NCBI GenBank assembly: GCA_021298935.1
Contig: JAJTHR010000092.1
Location: 1 to 6,001 of the forward strand
Source of the DNA: Parachlamydia sp.
GTDB taxonomy: Bacteria; Chlamydiota; Chlamydiia; Chlamydiales; Parachlamydiaceae
Length of the DNA stretch: 6,001 nt
Direction: 5' to 3'
Positions 1 through 5,803 of this stretch are shown here, piece by piece (within the stretch, counting starts at the first letter, position 1; every line of letters starts with the position of its first letter). The notes beneath the pieces were generated by a model. That model searched no databases. It saw nothing but the letters and a program-made list of their open reading frames with translations, and had not been told where the DNA came from. The position numbers were made by a program, and so were the translations under genes.

Positions 1-1496
1 CGAAGCATTGGTTTTTGCTGCTTGAAAAATTCAAAGAGCGGTTGATTGAGTGGATCAATGAAAAAAACTGGAAGCCTAATGTAGTTAATTTTATCAGGGG
101 CTACATCGATCATCTTCATGCAAGGGCCATTACTAGAGATATGAATTGGGGAATTCCGGTACCGGTTGAGGGTGCACAAGGAAAGGTCCTTTACGTTTGG
201 TTTGATGCGCCGATCGGCTATATTTCAGCCACAAAGGAATGGGCTCAATTAATAGGGGAGCCGGATAAATGGAAAGAGTTCTGGATGAATTCGGAGACAT
301 TGCTTGTCAATTTTATTGGTAAGGATAATATCCCTTTTCACGCTTCCATCTTTCCTGCCATGGAAATGGGTCAAAATCAGCCTTATAAATTAGTCGACGA
401 GCTGCCGGCCAATGAATTTTATAATTTAGAGGGAAGGCAATTCAGCAAATCGGAAGGGTGGTACATCGACCTGGAAGATTTCTTTAAAAACTTTTCAAGC
501 GACCAGATCCGCTATACAATTGCCGCTAATGCTCCCGAAACGGCCGATAGTGAATTTACGTGGAAAGATTTTCAGGCACGTTGCAATGGCGATCTGCTTG
601 GCAAATATGGTAATTTAGCTAACCGCATTCTTGTTTTTATTCAAAACAAATGTGGGGGAACTGTCCCTGAAATGGGTGCGTTGGAAGAGGTCGATGAAGC
701 TTTCCTAAACCATATTCAAGAGCTTGTAGATCTTGCTGCCGAAAATTACAATACTTTTAAATTAAGGCGGGCAAGCCAGATTGTGATGGAATTGGCACAA
801 ACGGGCAATGTGTACTTTGATACAAAAAAACCCTGGAAGGATGCCAAAGAAGCATCCACGGAGCAGCGTATGAAGACGACGCTTGCTTGCTGCATGGTTT
901 GTTTAAAAGCCTTGGCGCTTATTTCATTTCCAATCATTCCGGCCACCGCAAATAAACTTTGGTCCCTCATGGGCTTTGAAGGACAAATTGCCCAAAGAGA
1001 TTGGAATGATGCGAAAAACCAATCGATTCCTGCAGGCCAAAAAATTCAGCCACCTGAAGTTCTGTTTCAAAAAATTGAAGATGAACTCATTGAATTGGAA
1101 ATAAAAAAGTTGCATGAGTTGTCTAAGAAGACAGTGACCGCTCAAGCACAGGAAAAAACACCGCTTGCTCCTTTAAAGGAAATGATAGAGATCGAGGATT
1201 TTCAGAAACTTGATTTGCGTGTAGGGGTCATTCGGAAGGCCGCTCGGGTCAAAAAAAGCAAAAAGTTGCTTGAGCTGCAAGTGGACATTGGCCTGGAAGA
1301 GCGCACAATTGCAGCGGGAATCGGGGAGTATGAGGAGCCAGATCAATTGATAGGACGCAAAGTCGTTGTGGTTGCCAACTTAAAACCGGCCACATTAATG
1401 GGTGTCACAAGCCAAGGGATGCTGCTTGCTGGCAAGGAGCCGGGGAGCATTCAATTTGTAGCAGTTGATATGGAGCCTGGCACAGTCGTTTGCTAA
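1..1496 (+). CDS. metG: Methionyl-tRNA synthetase, 3' part (5' end outside window)
   Basis: This class Ia aminoacyl-tRNA synthetase charges tRNA-Met in the cytoplasm, supplying initiation and elongation. The frame is open from the window edge (codon phase starts at base 3), so 497 residues are visible; the N-terminal HIGH motif and zinc region lie upstream. Visible landmarks are the active-site stretch VWFDAPIGYISA (about 198-233), FIGKDNIPFHASIFPAM (about 312-362), and the KMSKS loop, written QFSKS (438-452), keeping the second lysine. The helical anticodon-binding domain follows (about 540-1080). After a charged linker comes a fused tRNA-binding (EMAP-II/Trbp111-like) domain from about 1186, with DLRVGVI and the NLKPATLMGVTSQGMLLAG end motif. 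The fused form is known from dimeric bacterial MetRS. The gene ends at TAA 1494-1496 and is convergent with the next gene. Q and F in place of K and M in the loop are the only oddity. Identification is secure. Confidence 0.97.
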   Translation, partial: KHWFLLLEKFKERLIEWINEKNWKPNVVNFIRGYIDHLHARAITRDMNWGIPVPVEGAQGKVLYVWFDAPIGYISATKEWAQLIGEPDKWKEFWMNSETLLVNFIGKDNIPFHASIFPAMEMGQNQPYKLVDELPANEFYNLEGRQFSKSEGWYIDLEDFFKNFSSDQIRYTIAANAPETADSEFTWKDFQARCNGDLLGKYGNLANRILVFIQNKCGGTVPEMGALEEVDEAFLNHIQELVDLAAENYNTFKLRRASQIVMELAQTGNVYFDTKKPWKDAKEASTEQRMKTTLACCMVCLKALALISFPIIPATANKLWSLMGFEGQIAQRDWNDAKNQSIPAGQKIQPPEVLFQKIEDELIELEIKKLHELSKKTVTAQAQEKTPLAPLKEMIEIEDFQKLDLRVGVIRKAARVKKSKKLLELQVDIGLEERTIAAGIGEYEEPDQLIGRKVVVVANLKPATLMGVTSQGMLLAGKEPGSIQFVAVDMEPGTVVC

Positions 1497-1538
1497 GAAC
1501 CTTCCCTTGCATAATTTTAGAATTTACGAAGGAAGTTC
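1497..1538. terminator. Possible hairpin between convergent genes
   Basis: GAACCTTCC (1497-1505), directly after the metG stop, can pair with GGAAGTTC (1531-1538), giving about eight pairs with one bulged C and a loop of about 25 bases. It sits in the 64-bp gap between metG and the convergent downstream gene, where a shared terminator would be expected. There is no clear T-run after either arm and the loop is long, so this is a weak call. Confidence 0.27.
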
Positions 1539-1560
1539 TAGTGTAGGAGGGTTATGATGT

Positions 1561-1860
1561 TTAGCAACGCTTCTGCCAAGCATCAACAGCCCAACACACT
1601 CCACCTAATAATCCTCCAGCAATTGACATGATTTTAAGTGCTTTAAAATCCAAAGCAGTTTCAATCGAAGTGTTTATAAAAAAGTAGAAACAAGCCGCCA
1701 TTGCTCCTGCACAAAAACCAAAAGCTAGGTTGCAAAGAATTGAGAAGCATTGTTTTGCTATCTCTATGATTTTATTTGTAAGGGGTTTGGAGTATTCATT
1801 GATTGAGCTGCAATAGTTTGCACATGTTTGATAAACGTTATTGACAATCTGTAAATCCAT
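1561..1860 (-). CDS. Small cysteine-rich two-helix membrane protein, function unknown
   Basis: I do not recognise this 99-residue protein. I place the start at the ATG of 1858-1860 because AGGAAA (1866-1871) precedes it at good spacing. The frame can be extended 22 codons to a TTG at 1924-1926, but that start has no visible ribosome binding site. There is a polar N-terminal third (1-36), a hydrophobic segment at about 38-62 (CFSILCNLAFGFCAGAMAAC), a short polar stretch, and a second hydrophobic segment at about 74-92 (SIAGGLLGGVCWAV), ending in WQKRC. Eight cysteines (13, 17, 38, 43, 50, 57, 89, 99) in 99 residues is high. No cleavable signal peptide is evident. A paired hydrophobic hairpin resembles the bilobed profile of chlamydial inclusion-membrane (Inc) proteins, but that is an analogy only. 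It is transcribed in the same direction as rpmB, with about 200 bp between them. Confidence 0.65.
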   Translation of the reverse strand: MDLQIVNNVYQTCANYCSSINEYSKPLTNKIIEIAKQCFSILCNLAFGFCAGAMAACFYFFINTSIETALDFKALKIMSIAGGLLGGVCWAVDAWQKRC

Positions 1861-1865
1861 GCTAA

Positions 1866-1871
1866 TTTCCT
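1866..1871 (-). promoter_or_regulatory. Ribosome binding site deciding the start at 1860
   Basis: On the minus strand AGGAAA, within the purine run AAGGAAAGGAAA, lies five bases before ATG 1858-1860 (AGGA seven bases away). This favours the 99-residue product over the longer frame that opens with TTG. Confidence 0.6.
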
Positions 1872-1954
1872 TTCCTTCAAAAAAATAATCGGTAGTCAGC
1901 TTAGCATAGAAATGGTAAGGATGCAAATGGTAAATTTTAAGAATTGATTTAAGC

Positions 1955-1971
1955 TAGCAAATGCTTTGCTA
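1955..1971. repeat. Short perfect hairpin, 7-bp stem
   Basis: TAGCAAA (1955-1961), TGC loop, TTTGCTA (1965-1971). It lies downstream of rpmB, next to the larger hairpin at 1982-2015. It may add to termination or mRNA 3'-end stability, but no function is shown by the sequence. Confidence 0.4.
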
Positions 1972-1981
1972 ATTGAAGATG

Positions 1982-2015
1982 CAAGATACAAAATGAATTA
2001 GTCTTTTGTATCTTG
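1982..2015 (-). terminator. Hairpin downstream of rpmB, probable terminator or mRNA 3' end
   Basis: CAAGATACAAAA (1982-1993) pairs perfectly over 12 bases with TTTTGTATCTTG (2004-2015), leaving a 10-base loop. The stem can be lengthened by ATG/CAT (1979-1981 with 2017-2019, one bulge) and by AATGCTT/AAGCATT (1960-1966 with 2022-2028). It begins about 43 bases after the rpmB stop and separates rpmB from the next minus-strand gene. The stem is A+T-rich and lacks a good T-run outside it, so a classic intrinsic terminator is only probable. Confidence 0.45.
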
Positions 2016-2057
2016 GCATTTAAGCATTAATTTTGGAAAGATAGCATGGGGGAGGGA

Positions 2058-2333
2058 CTAAACTGTTTCTCCGCGGGCGCGCATTTGACGCACGACTGCA
2101 TCAACACCCAAACGGTCGATCGTTCTCAAAGCAGAAGTCGAAAGTTTCAATGTAATGAAACGATTTTCTGCCGGAAACCAAATTCTTTTTTTAACTAGAT
2201 TTGGCAAAAAGCGGCGTTTCGTCTTACCTGTTACTTTAAGACCGATCCCTTTTTTCTTTTTAGCGATACCGCGAATGGCATAACTATAGCCTCTCACAGG
2301 TCTCTTACCCGTCACTTGACAAACTTTTGACAT
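2058..2333 (-). CDS. rpmB: 50S ribosomal protein L28
   Basis: This is a structural protein of the large ribosomal subunit. The product is 91 residues from ATG 2331-2333, preceded by GGAG (2341-2344) seven bases upstream; an in-frame extension of 16 codons is discarded because it lacks this site and the known L28 N-terminus starts [12 protein letters not shown]. The core RRFLPNL and the [15 protein letters not shown] and DRLGVDAV stretches are standard for the family. The linker [20 protein letters not shown] between the N-terminal CQVTGKRP and RRFLPNL is longer than in E. coli L28. To my knowledge it is typical of Chlamydiae, making it the best taxonomic marker here. The gene has its own promoter (2370-2399) and a hairpin downstream, so it can be a single-gene transcript. 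The stop is TAG. Identification is secure. Confidence 0.97.
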   Translation of the reverse strand: MSKVCQVTGKRPVRGYSYAIRGIAKKKKGIGLKVTGKTKRRFLPNLVKKRIWFPAENRFITLKLSTSALRTIDRLGVDAVVRQMRARGETV

Positions 2334-2340
2334 ACATTTA

Positions 2341-2344
2341 CTCC
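2341..2344 (-). promoter_or_regulatory. Ribosome binding site deciding the rpmB start
   Basis: GGAG on the minus strand, seven bases before ATG 2331-2333. It selects the MSKVCQ start over an upstream in-frame start at 2381, which would also place the rpmB promoter -10 inside the coding region. Confidence 0.65.
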
Positions 2345-2369
2345 AATGGCAATCGACAAATTTATGGAT

Positions 2370-2399
2370 ACTATAGCACAAATGCGCTTAAATGGACAA
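2370..2399 (-). promoter_or_regulatory. Sigma70-like promoter for rpmB
   Basis: On the minus strand TTGTCC (2394-2399) and TATAGT (2370-2375) are separated by 18 bases, close to the housekeeping consensus. Transcription would start near 2363, giving a leader of about 30 bases before ATG 2333. The -35 lies about a dozen bases past the stop of the upstream gene, and I see no terminator between them, so read-through from SUI1 and the 143-residue gene is also possible. Confidence 0.6.
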
Positions 2400-2411
2400 G
2401 GAAATTAATGA

Positions 2412-2843
2412 TTAGTGAAGAGGAAGCCACCCATCGCGAATATTGAAACGCTTATAGACCTGTTCCTTACGCATTTGCTCAACTTCTTTTTCCATTTCGG
2501 CATCCCCCTTTTCCTGTCCGATCAAATGACTTTTGAGCTCTTCAATGCGTTCTTTTAATTTTTTTACGAGCAACCAATCCTGCGTTGTGTAAGAAGAGGG
2601 AGGTTGTTTAAAGCGTTCCTCATCTTCAGGAGATAAATCTAGCTGTGAAAAAATGATTGGATCAAGCGCGTAAAGCTCTTTCACAAAATTTTTAGCAATT
2701 TGTTCCACAAGTTGCGGTTTCGCAGCCTGATGAGGCGCCTGGATTAAATCAACAATAATGGCAAGCTCGGAAAACTTTTCAATGTTTTTTTTTCGAAGTG
2801 ATTCTGTCATAATATTTTCTACTTTTGAAAAGTCAATTTTCAT
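2412..2843 (-). CDS. Conserved-looking hypothetical protein with C-terminal coiled coil
   Basis: I do not recognise this protein. It has 143 residues from ATG 2841-2843, chosen because GAGG (2849-2852) stands five bases before it. An in-frame ATG eight codons upstream (2865-2867) lies 10 bases after the SUI1 stop but has no ribosome binding site; it would give 151 residues. It is soluble, highly charged and lysine/glutamate-rich, with no signal peptide or membrane segment. The N-terminal half is helical (KVENIMTESLRKKNIEKF onward). A proline-rich break (KQPPSSY, about 79-85) precedes a long charged helix (about 88-130, heptad-like leucines), likely a coiled coil, and the end is RFNIRDGWLPLH. 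It follows SUI1 with a 33-bp gap and probably shares its transcript. A run of nine A in codons near the 5' end is a slippage risk. A cytoplasmic chaperone or adaptor-like role is possible, but nothing in the sequence proves it. Confidence 0.75.
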   Translation of the reverse strand: MKIDFSKVENIMTESLRKKNIEKFSELAIIVDLIQAPHQAAKPQLVEQIAKNFVKELYALDPIIFSQLDLSPEDEERFKQPPSSYTTQDWLLVKKLKERIEELKSHLIGQEKGDAEMEKEVEQMRKEQVYKRFNIRDGWLPLH

Positions 2844-2848
2844 AAGTG

Positions 2849-2852
2849 CCTC
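2849..2852 (-). promoter_or_regulatory. Ribosome binding site favouring the start at 2843
   Basis: GAGG on the minus strand, five bases before ATG 2841-2843. The competing ATG at 2865-2867 has only TTGAAATGTTATA before it, without a purine-rich site. Confidence 0.5.
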
Positions 2853-2876
2853 GATATTTTCTCCCATTATAACATT

Positions 2877-3143
2877 TCAACGTTTATTTTCTTTCAAATA
2901 TTTTTTTGCCGCTTCGACCTTATCCCCTTGTAATTCAATATGATCATCCTTTATCGCTCCTCCACACCCTAAATGCCTCTTTAAGGCAGAGCATAGCTCT
3001 TTCATCTCTTTAGAAGAGAGAGGAAGGTTTCGTATAAGCGTCACAATGGAAGAACCTCGTTTCTCTTTGAAGATTTTTAGCGGCTTATGGGGTTGCGGCG
3101 CAGGCTTATCGGGAATCCACTCCCCGCCAATTGTGAATGGCAT
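2877..3143 (-). CDS. eIF1/SUI1-family translation factor (YciH-like)
   Basis: This 88-residue protein belongs to the SUI1/eIF1 family; bacterial members (YciH in E. coli) bind the small ribosomal subunit and are linked to start-site fidelity or stress translation. The SUI1 fold covers about residues 27-88. Visible family marks are KRGSSIVTLIRNLP (28-41), the helix KEMKELCSALKRHLGCGGAIKDDHIELQGD, and a C-terminal amphipathic helix (KVEAAKKYLKENK). The first 26 residues form a proline-rich tail (DKPAPQPHKPL), as in other bacterial members. The start ATG 3141-3143 follows GAGGA at about eight bases. It heads a minus-strand cluster with the coiled-coil gene and rpmB, and is divergent from the nuclease-fold gene. 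Family assignment is firm; the cellular role in this organism is inferred. Confidence 0.92.
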   Translation of the reverse strand: MPFTIGGEWIPDKPAPQPHKPLKIFKEKRGSSIVTLIRNLPLSSKEMKELCSALKRHLGCGGAIKDDHIELQGDKVEAAKKYLKENKR

Positions 3144-3214
3144 AGAAATCCTCTATTCATTTAATCGGTTGTTACGATATGCTAATTATTTTTATTCAAA
3201 AAGGGAGTTAATTA
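3144..3214. promoter_or_regulatory. Divergent intergenic region, promoters for both directions expected
   Basis: The 71 bp between SUI1 (-) and the nuclease-fold gene (+) must hold at least one promoter each way. It is very A+T-rich. The best plus-strand candidate is TTGTTA (3169-3174) with TATTCA (3193-3198) at 18 bases, a poor -10. On the minus strand TTGAAT (3194-3199) has no convincing -10 partner. GGGAG, seven bases before ATG 3215, is the ribosome binding site for the plus-strand gene. Confidence 0.3.
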
Positions 3215-4369
3215 ATGTTTTATAACAAAAATTTACTCGTTTTCCTATTTTTATGGATGAACTCGCTATTATCGGCAACTGATTTTACTATCTGTTCCTA
3301 CAATTGCGGCAGTTTATCAGCCCATTACGATTATTTACGCGCAGTGGCGACCCAAAAAATACTCCAGGATCGATACACCCAAGAGCCTGAACAGATGGCA
3401 CAGGTCATGGAGATTCAAAAAACCGCATTAAGAATTTTATTTGCTTCTGATGGTGCGGAAAAGCAAAATGCAAAATATGAGTGGACCCACAATCAGTATT
3501 CATACCTAGTCCAGAGTTTTCTGATTCAGCCGCAATTGAAAGGCAGCCCCCATGCCAAATGGCAAGAGAAGATAGCAACTGCCATGACACCCTATAAAGC
3601 GCGTCCGGTGATTCTTTTTGATGCTGAAACAAATCAAATCATCGAAGAGCACTTGTTGGATTTATCACACGGGAAAGCGGGTATTCGGGCAGAGCTTTTG
3701 GATAAGGCTTATTCATCAATGGCTAAGCGAAATTTTGAGCATTTTTTAAAATTTGACATCATTTGCCTTCAGGAAGCCGATTACATTGACCCTTCCTTTC
3801 TTCCTGCCCAATATGAATTGCAGCTCATTGATTCTGATCATTCAAAAAATGGAATCGCCTGGAATAAGGAGCGGTTTGAATTAAAAGGAATGAAAGAAGG
3901 AATTAAACGCTGCCTGGTTCTTGAACTCATTGACAAGGAGACGGGCTGCTCAGTGTTAGTGGCATCCGCCCATTTAACAGGCTGCGACCCCTTTTATCCT
4001 CTCTATGATGCACATGGCATTTCTGATTCAAAAAAAGGGGATATTGAATTATGGGACCTACTGCATTTTTTAAAAGACAGCAAAAGTGATTTTATTGTGA
4101 TTGGAATGGACAGCAATGTGACTTCTCTGCATCCACGTTTAAAGTTTTTAAAAGACGCGGCATTTAAAATGGATGCCCAAAACTTTATTGAACCGAGTTG
4201 CACCAATCCCTATTACCTGCTCGACACGCGCATCGATTGGATCGCTTATAAAGAGAAAGGAAGAGTTGGCTCAAAAATTACAAATATTCCCGTTTTAGGC
4301 ATTGGATTGAATAATGTTTATAACAACATGAGTGATCACCGCCCTGTTGCCGCCAAAATCACTTATTAA
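3215..4369 (+). CDS. Secreted endonuclease/exonuclease/phosphatase (EEP) family protein
   Basis: This 384-residue metal-dependent hydrolase has the EEP (DNase I/exonuclease III/inositol phosphatase) fold; the substrate, nucleic acid or phosphoester, cannot be told. Residues 1-21 are a Sec-type signal peptide (LLVFLFLWMNSLLSA, cleavage likely before TDF), so it acts outside the cytoplasm. All catalytic motifs are present: N30 in SYNCG, E187 in IICLQEAD, H253 in ASAHLTG, D299 and N301 in VIGMDSN, RIDWIAY near the C-terminus, and D374-H375 in SDHRP. The gap between N30 and E187 is over 150 residues, against about 30 in exonuclease III, and holds a largely helical insertion. The start ATG follows GGGAG at seven bases. 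It is first in a three-gene operon, and its TAA overlaps the next ATG by one base (TAATG). A nutrient-scavenging nuclease or a host-directed phosphatase/nuclease are both possible. Confidence 0.9.
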   Translation: MFYNKNLLVFLFLWMNSLLSATDFTICSYNCGSLSAHYDYLRAVATQKILQDRYTQEPEQMAQVMEIQKTALRILFASDGAEKQNAKYEWTHNQYSYLVQSFLIQPQLKGSPHAKWQEKIATAMTPYKARPVILFDAETNQIIEEHLLDLSHGKAGIRAELLDKAYSSMAKRNFEHFLKFDIICLQEADYIDPSFLPAQYELQLIDSDHSKNGIAWNKERFELKGMKEGIKRCLVLELIDKETGCSVLVASAHLTGCDPFYPLYDAHGISDSKKGDIELWDLLHFLKDSKSDFIVIGMDSNVTSLHPRLKFLKDAAFKMDAQNFIEPSCTNPYYLLDTRIDWIAYKEKGRVGSKITNIPVLGIGLNNVYNNMSDHRPVAAKITY

Positions 4370-5136
4370 TGTATAAACCTATTGGCTATTTTAGGTCTCG
4401 AACAAATAGCAAGGCCGACGTTCCTCGGCAAGGGGCTGTCGCGCAAGGGAACGAGGGAGTCATTACCCTCCATCCGCATTGCAATTATGAGCAGGCTTTA
4501 GAGGGACTGGAAGATTTTGAGCGTATTTGGATCCTTTTTCAATTCCATTTGAATTCCAGCTGGAAGCCGAAAGTGCTGCCTCCGCGCAGTTCAAAAAAGA
4601 GGGGGGTGTTCGCCACCCGTTCTCCTCACCGTCCTAATCCTATCGGCCTTTCATGCGTCGAGTTAATTGCCATTGACGGGCTCTCTGTGTATGTAAAAAA
4701 TCACGATTTACTGGATGGGACGCCTATTTTAGACATCAAACCTTATTTAAATTATGCTGATAGTTTTTTCGTTCAGGCGCAAGGGTGGGTGGATGAGCTT
4801 TCGGCCGAGCCGTTTACCATTCATTGGAGCGTGCAGGCATTGAGGCAGGAGGAGTATCTGGCATTACACGGGGTTAATGATTTGAAAACAAGGGTCGAGC
4901 GGTCGCTATTTGCTGGTGTAAAACCCTCCGCTTCCAATCGTATCAGGCACATAGAAGATCAGCTTTATTCCTTAAGTGTTAAAACCTGGCGATTGATATT
5001 CGAACTTAAAGAAACCGAGGCGACCATCCTTTCAATTGTGTCAGGCTATAATTCAGATACCTTGGCCGGAATAAACCCGTCGCGCTGGTTAGATGTGCCG
5101 TTGCATCAAAGCTACTTAAAAAAGGATTTCACATGA
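4369..5136 (+). CDS. trmO: tRNA (N6-threonylcarbamoyladenosine-37) methyltransferase TrmO
   Basis: TrmO (TsaA/YaeB family) uses S-adenosylmethionine to methylate t6A37 to m6t6A in certain tRNAs, such as tRNA-Thr of E. coli, tuning decoding. The product has 255 residues, slightly longer than the E. coli protein (about 235). The N-terminal beta-barrel methyltransferase domain (1 to about 135) has the start IGYFRSR (5-11), the signature KRGVFATRSPHRPNPIGLS (77-95), and DLLDGTPILDIKPYL (113-127). The C-terminal domain (about 145-255) is more divergent, with SNRIR at about 189-193. The ATG shares its A with the upstream TAA and has no visible Shine-Dalgarno, so it is probably translated by reinitiation from the secreted EEP gene. 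Its own TGA overlaps the next ATG (ATGA). No truncation seen; identification is firm from the signature. Confidence 0.94.
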   Translation: MYKPIGYFRSRTNSKADVPRQGAVAQGNEGVITLHPHCNYEQALEGLEDFERIWILFQFHLNSSWKPKVLPPRSSKKRGVFATRSPHRPNPIGLSCVELIAIDGLSVYVKNHDLLDGTPILDIKPYLNYADSFFVQAQGWVDELSAEPFTIHWSVQALRQEEYLALHGVNDLKTRVERSLFAGVKPSASNRIRHIEDQLYSLSVKTWRLIFELKETEATILSIVSGYNSDTLAGINPSRWLDVPLHQSYLKKDFT

Positions 5137-5696
5137 ATGTTGCGAGAGACCTATTGAACTGTCCTGTTCAGTTATTAAATACGCCTATTGTCAAAGAAGG
5201 AGTCAAAAATTTTGCCGGATCGGTGACTTTTTGCTTTGGTTTAGCAGAAGTTTACCATTACTTTAATTCAAGGGACCTTCCGGACCAGAGTACAGCCAGC
5301 AAAGTGGTCAAAATCTTTGCAAAAGCTTCAATTCTTTTGAGTGCCTGCGTTTCACGCCCGGGTGTCTTTATCATTTCATCTCTTGCAGGACGCGTATGCT
5401 CCCCTCAGCAGCTGGAGCGTGTGTTTGGAATCAATACCATTTTTGCCCACAATCCCTGGCACATCCGCCATAGCGCAAGCTTTGCCGCAGTGATCCTTGC
5501 AATGCCCATTATGCAAGCAACTCGTGATTATTCAACCGGGACAAATGAGACAGAAAATAATTTGCGATGGATCGCATTATTCAATACTCTGACCAGCCGC
5601 CCTCTTTTACACATGGGAAATCAATTTGTACATTTCTTAATACCATTTCCCGAAATTAAAATTATAAATTTGACTTGTGATCACCTTCATCTTTAA
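5133..5696 (+). CDS. Multi-helix membrane protein of unknown function, C-terminus replaced by MITE
   Basis: I do not recognise the family. The present product has 187 residues. ATG 5133-5135 overlaps the trmO stop by four bases (ATGA) and is preceded by AAGGA at seven bases. Hydrophobic segments lie at about 27-42 (FAGSVTFCFGLAEV), 60-87 (FAKASILLSACV then GVFIISSLAG) and 114-128 (ASFAAVILAMPI), with a weaker one at 146-153. A basic, histidine-rich stretch HNPWHIRHS lies at 106-114. No cleavable signal is evident. The inserted palindrome starts at 5638, so codons from about 170 and the TAA at 5694-5696 belong to it; the tail IPFPEIKIINLTC is element-encoded. Without the element the frame runs on through 5804-5893, giving 198 residues. 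The protein may still work with a changed end or be decaying. Operon position with a secreted hydrolase hints at an envelope role, but this is only context. Confidence 0.8.
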   Translation: MNVARDLLNCPVQLLNTPIVKEGVKNFAGSVTFCFGLAEVYHYFNSRDLPDQSTASKVVKIFAKASILLSACVSRPGVFIISSLAGRVCSPQQLERVFGINTIFAHNPWHIRHSASFAAVILAMPIMQATRDYSTGTNETENNLRWIALFNTLTSRPLLHMGNQFVHFLIPFPEIKIINLTCDHLHL

Positions 5697-5803
5697 AAGA
5701 TCTCTCCTTGTTGATATTCAAAGATATCAACTTCGAAAAGATCTTTTAAATCTGAAGCGCTGACAAGTCAAATTTATGGTTTTATTTTTGGGAAATGGTA
5801 TTA
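5638..5803. mobile_element. MITE-like palindromic element with TA target duplication
   Basis: The whole segment folds on itself. The first 14 bases TAATACCATTTCCC (5638-5651) are exactly complementary to the last 14 (5790-5803). The outer arms 5638-5678 and 5763-5803 pair without gaps at 37 of 41 positions. A middle part (5679-5691) pairs poorly. TTTAAAAGATCT (5692-5703) pairs with AGATCTTTTAAA (5739-5750), and the apex is GTTGATAT (5710-5717) with ATATCAAC (5724-5731), loop of six. Taking TA at 5638-5639 and 5802-5803 as target duplication leaves 164 bp of element. It has no transposase, so it would depend on a full-length TA-targeting element (IS630/Tc1-mariner type is the usual source; inference). 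It interrupts the preceding gene near its 3' end. The apex hairpin followed by TTTT (5744-5747) could also end transcription of the operon. Confidence 0.75.

Noticed and set aside
438..452. QFSKS in MetRS as a sign of an inactive synthetase
   Set aside because: The catalytically important second lysine is kept, other active-site stretches are intact, and the KMSKS loop tolerates changes at its first two positions in class I synthetases.
746..1145. Two overlapping minus-strand open frames inside metG (746-970, 924-1145)
   Set aside because: They lie opposite a clear, conserved MetRS frame, have no ribosome binding site or family resemblance, and are shadows of its codons.
1561..1926. Longer 121-residue version of the cysteine-rich protein starting at TTG 1926
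   Set aside because: No Shine-Dalgarno site precedes the TTG, whereas the internal ATG at 1860 has a good one; the extra 22 residues show no domain or signal peptide.
2866..2871. TATAAT on the minus strand just after the SUI1 stop, as an internal promoter for the coiled-coil gene
   Set aside because: The only -35-like sequence, TTGAAA (2892-2897), is 20 bases away, beyond normal spacing, and the region is A+T-rich enough to give TATAAT by chance.
2758..2943. Plus-strand open frame across the SUI1/coiled-coil junction
   Set aside because: It is antisense to two better supported genes, is dominated by F and S from A-rich coding DNA on the other strand, and has no recognisable domain.
3405..4206. 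Minus-strand open frames inside the EEP gene (3405-3632, 4003-4206)
   Set aside because: The plus strand carries all EEP catalytic motifs in one intact frame; the antisense frames show no start signal or family feature.
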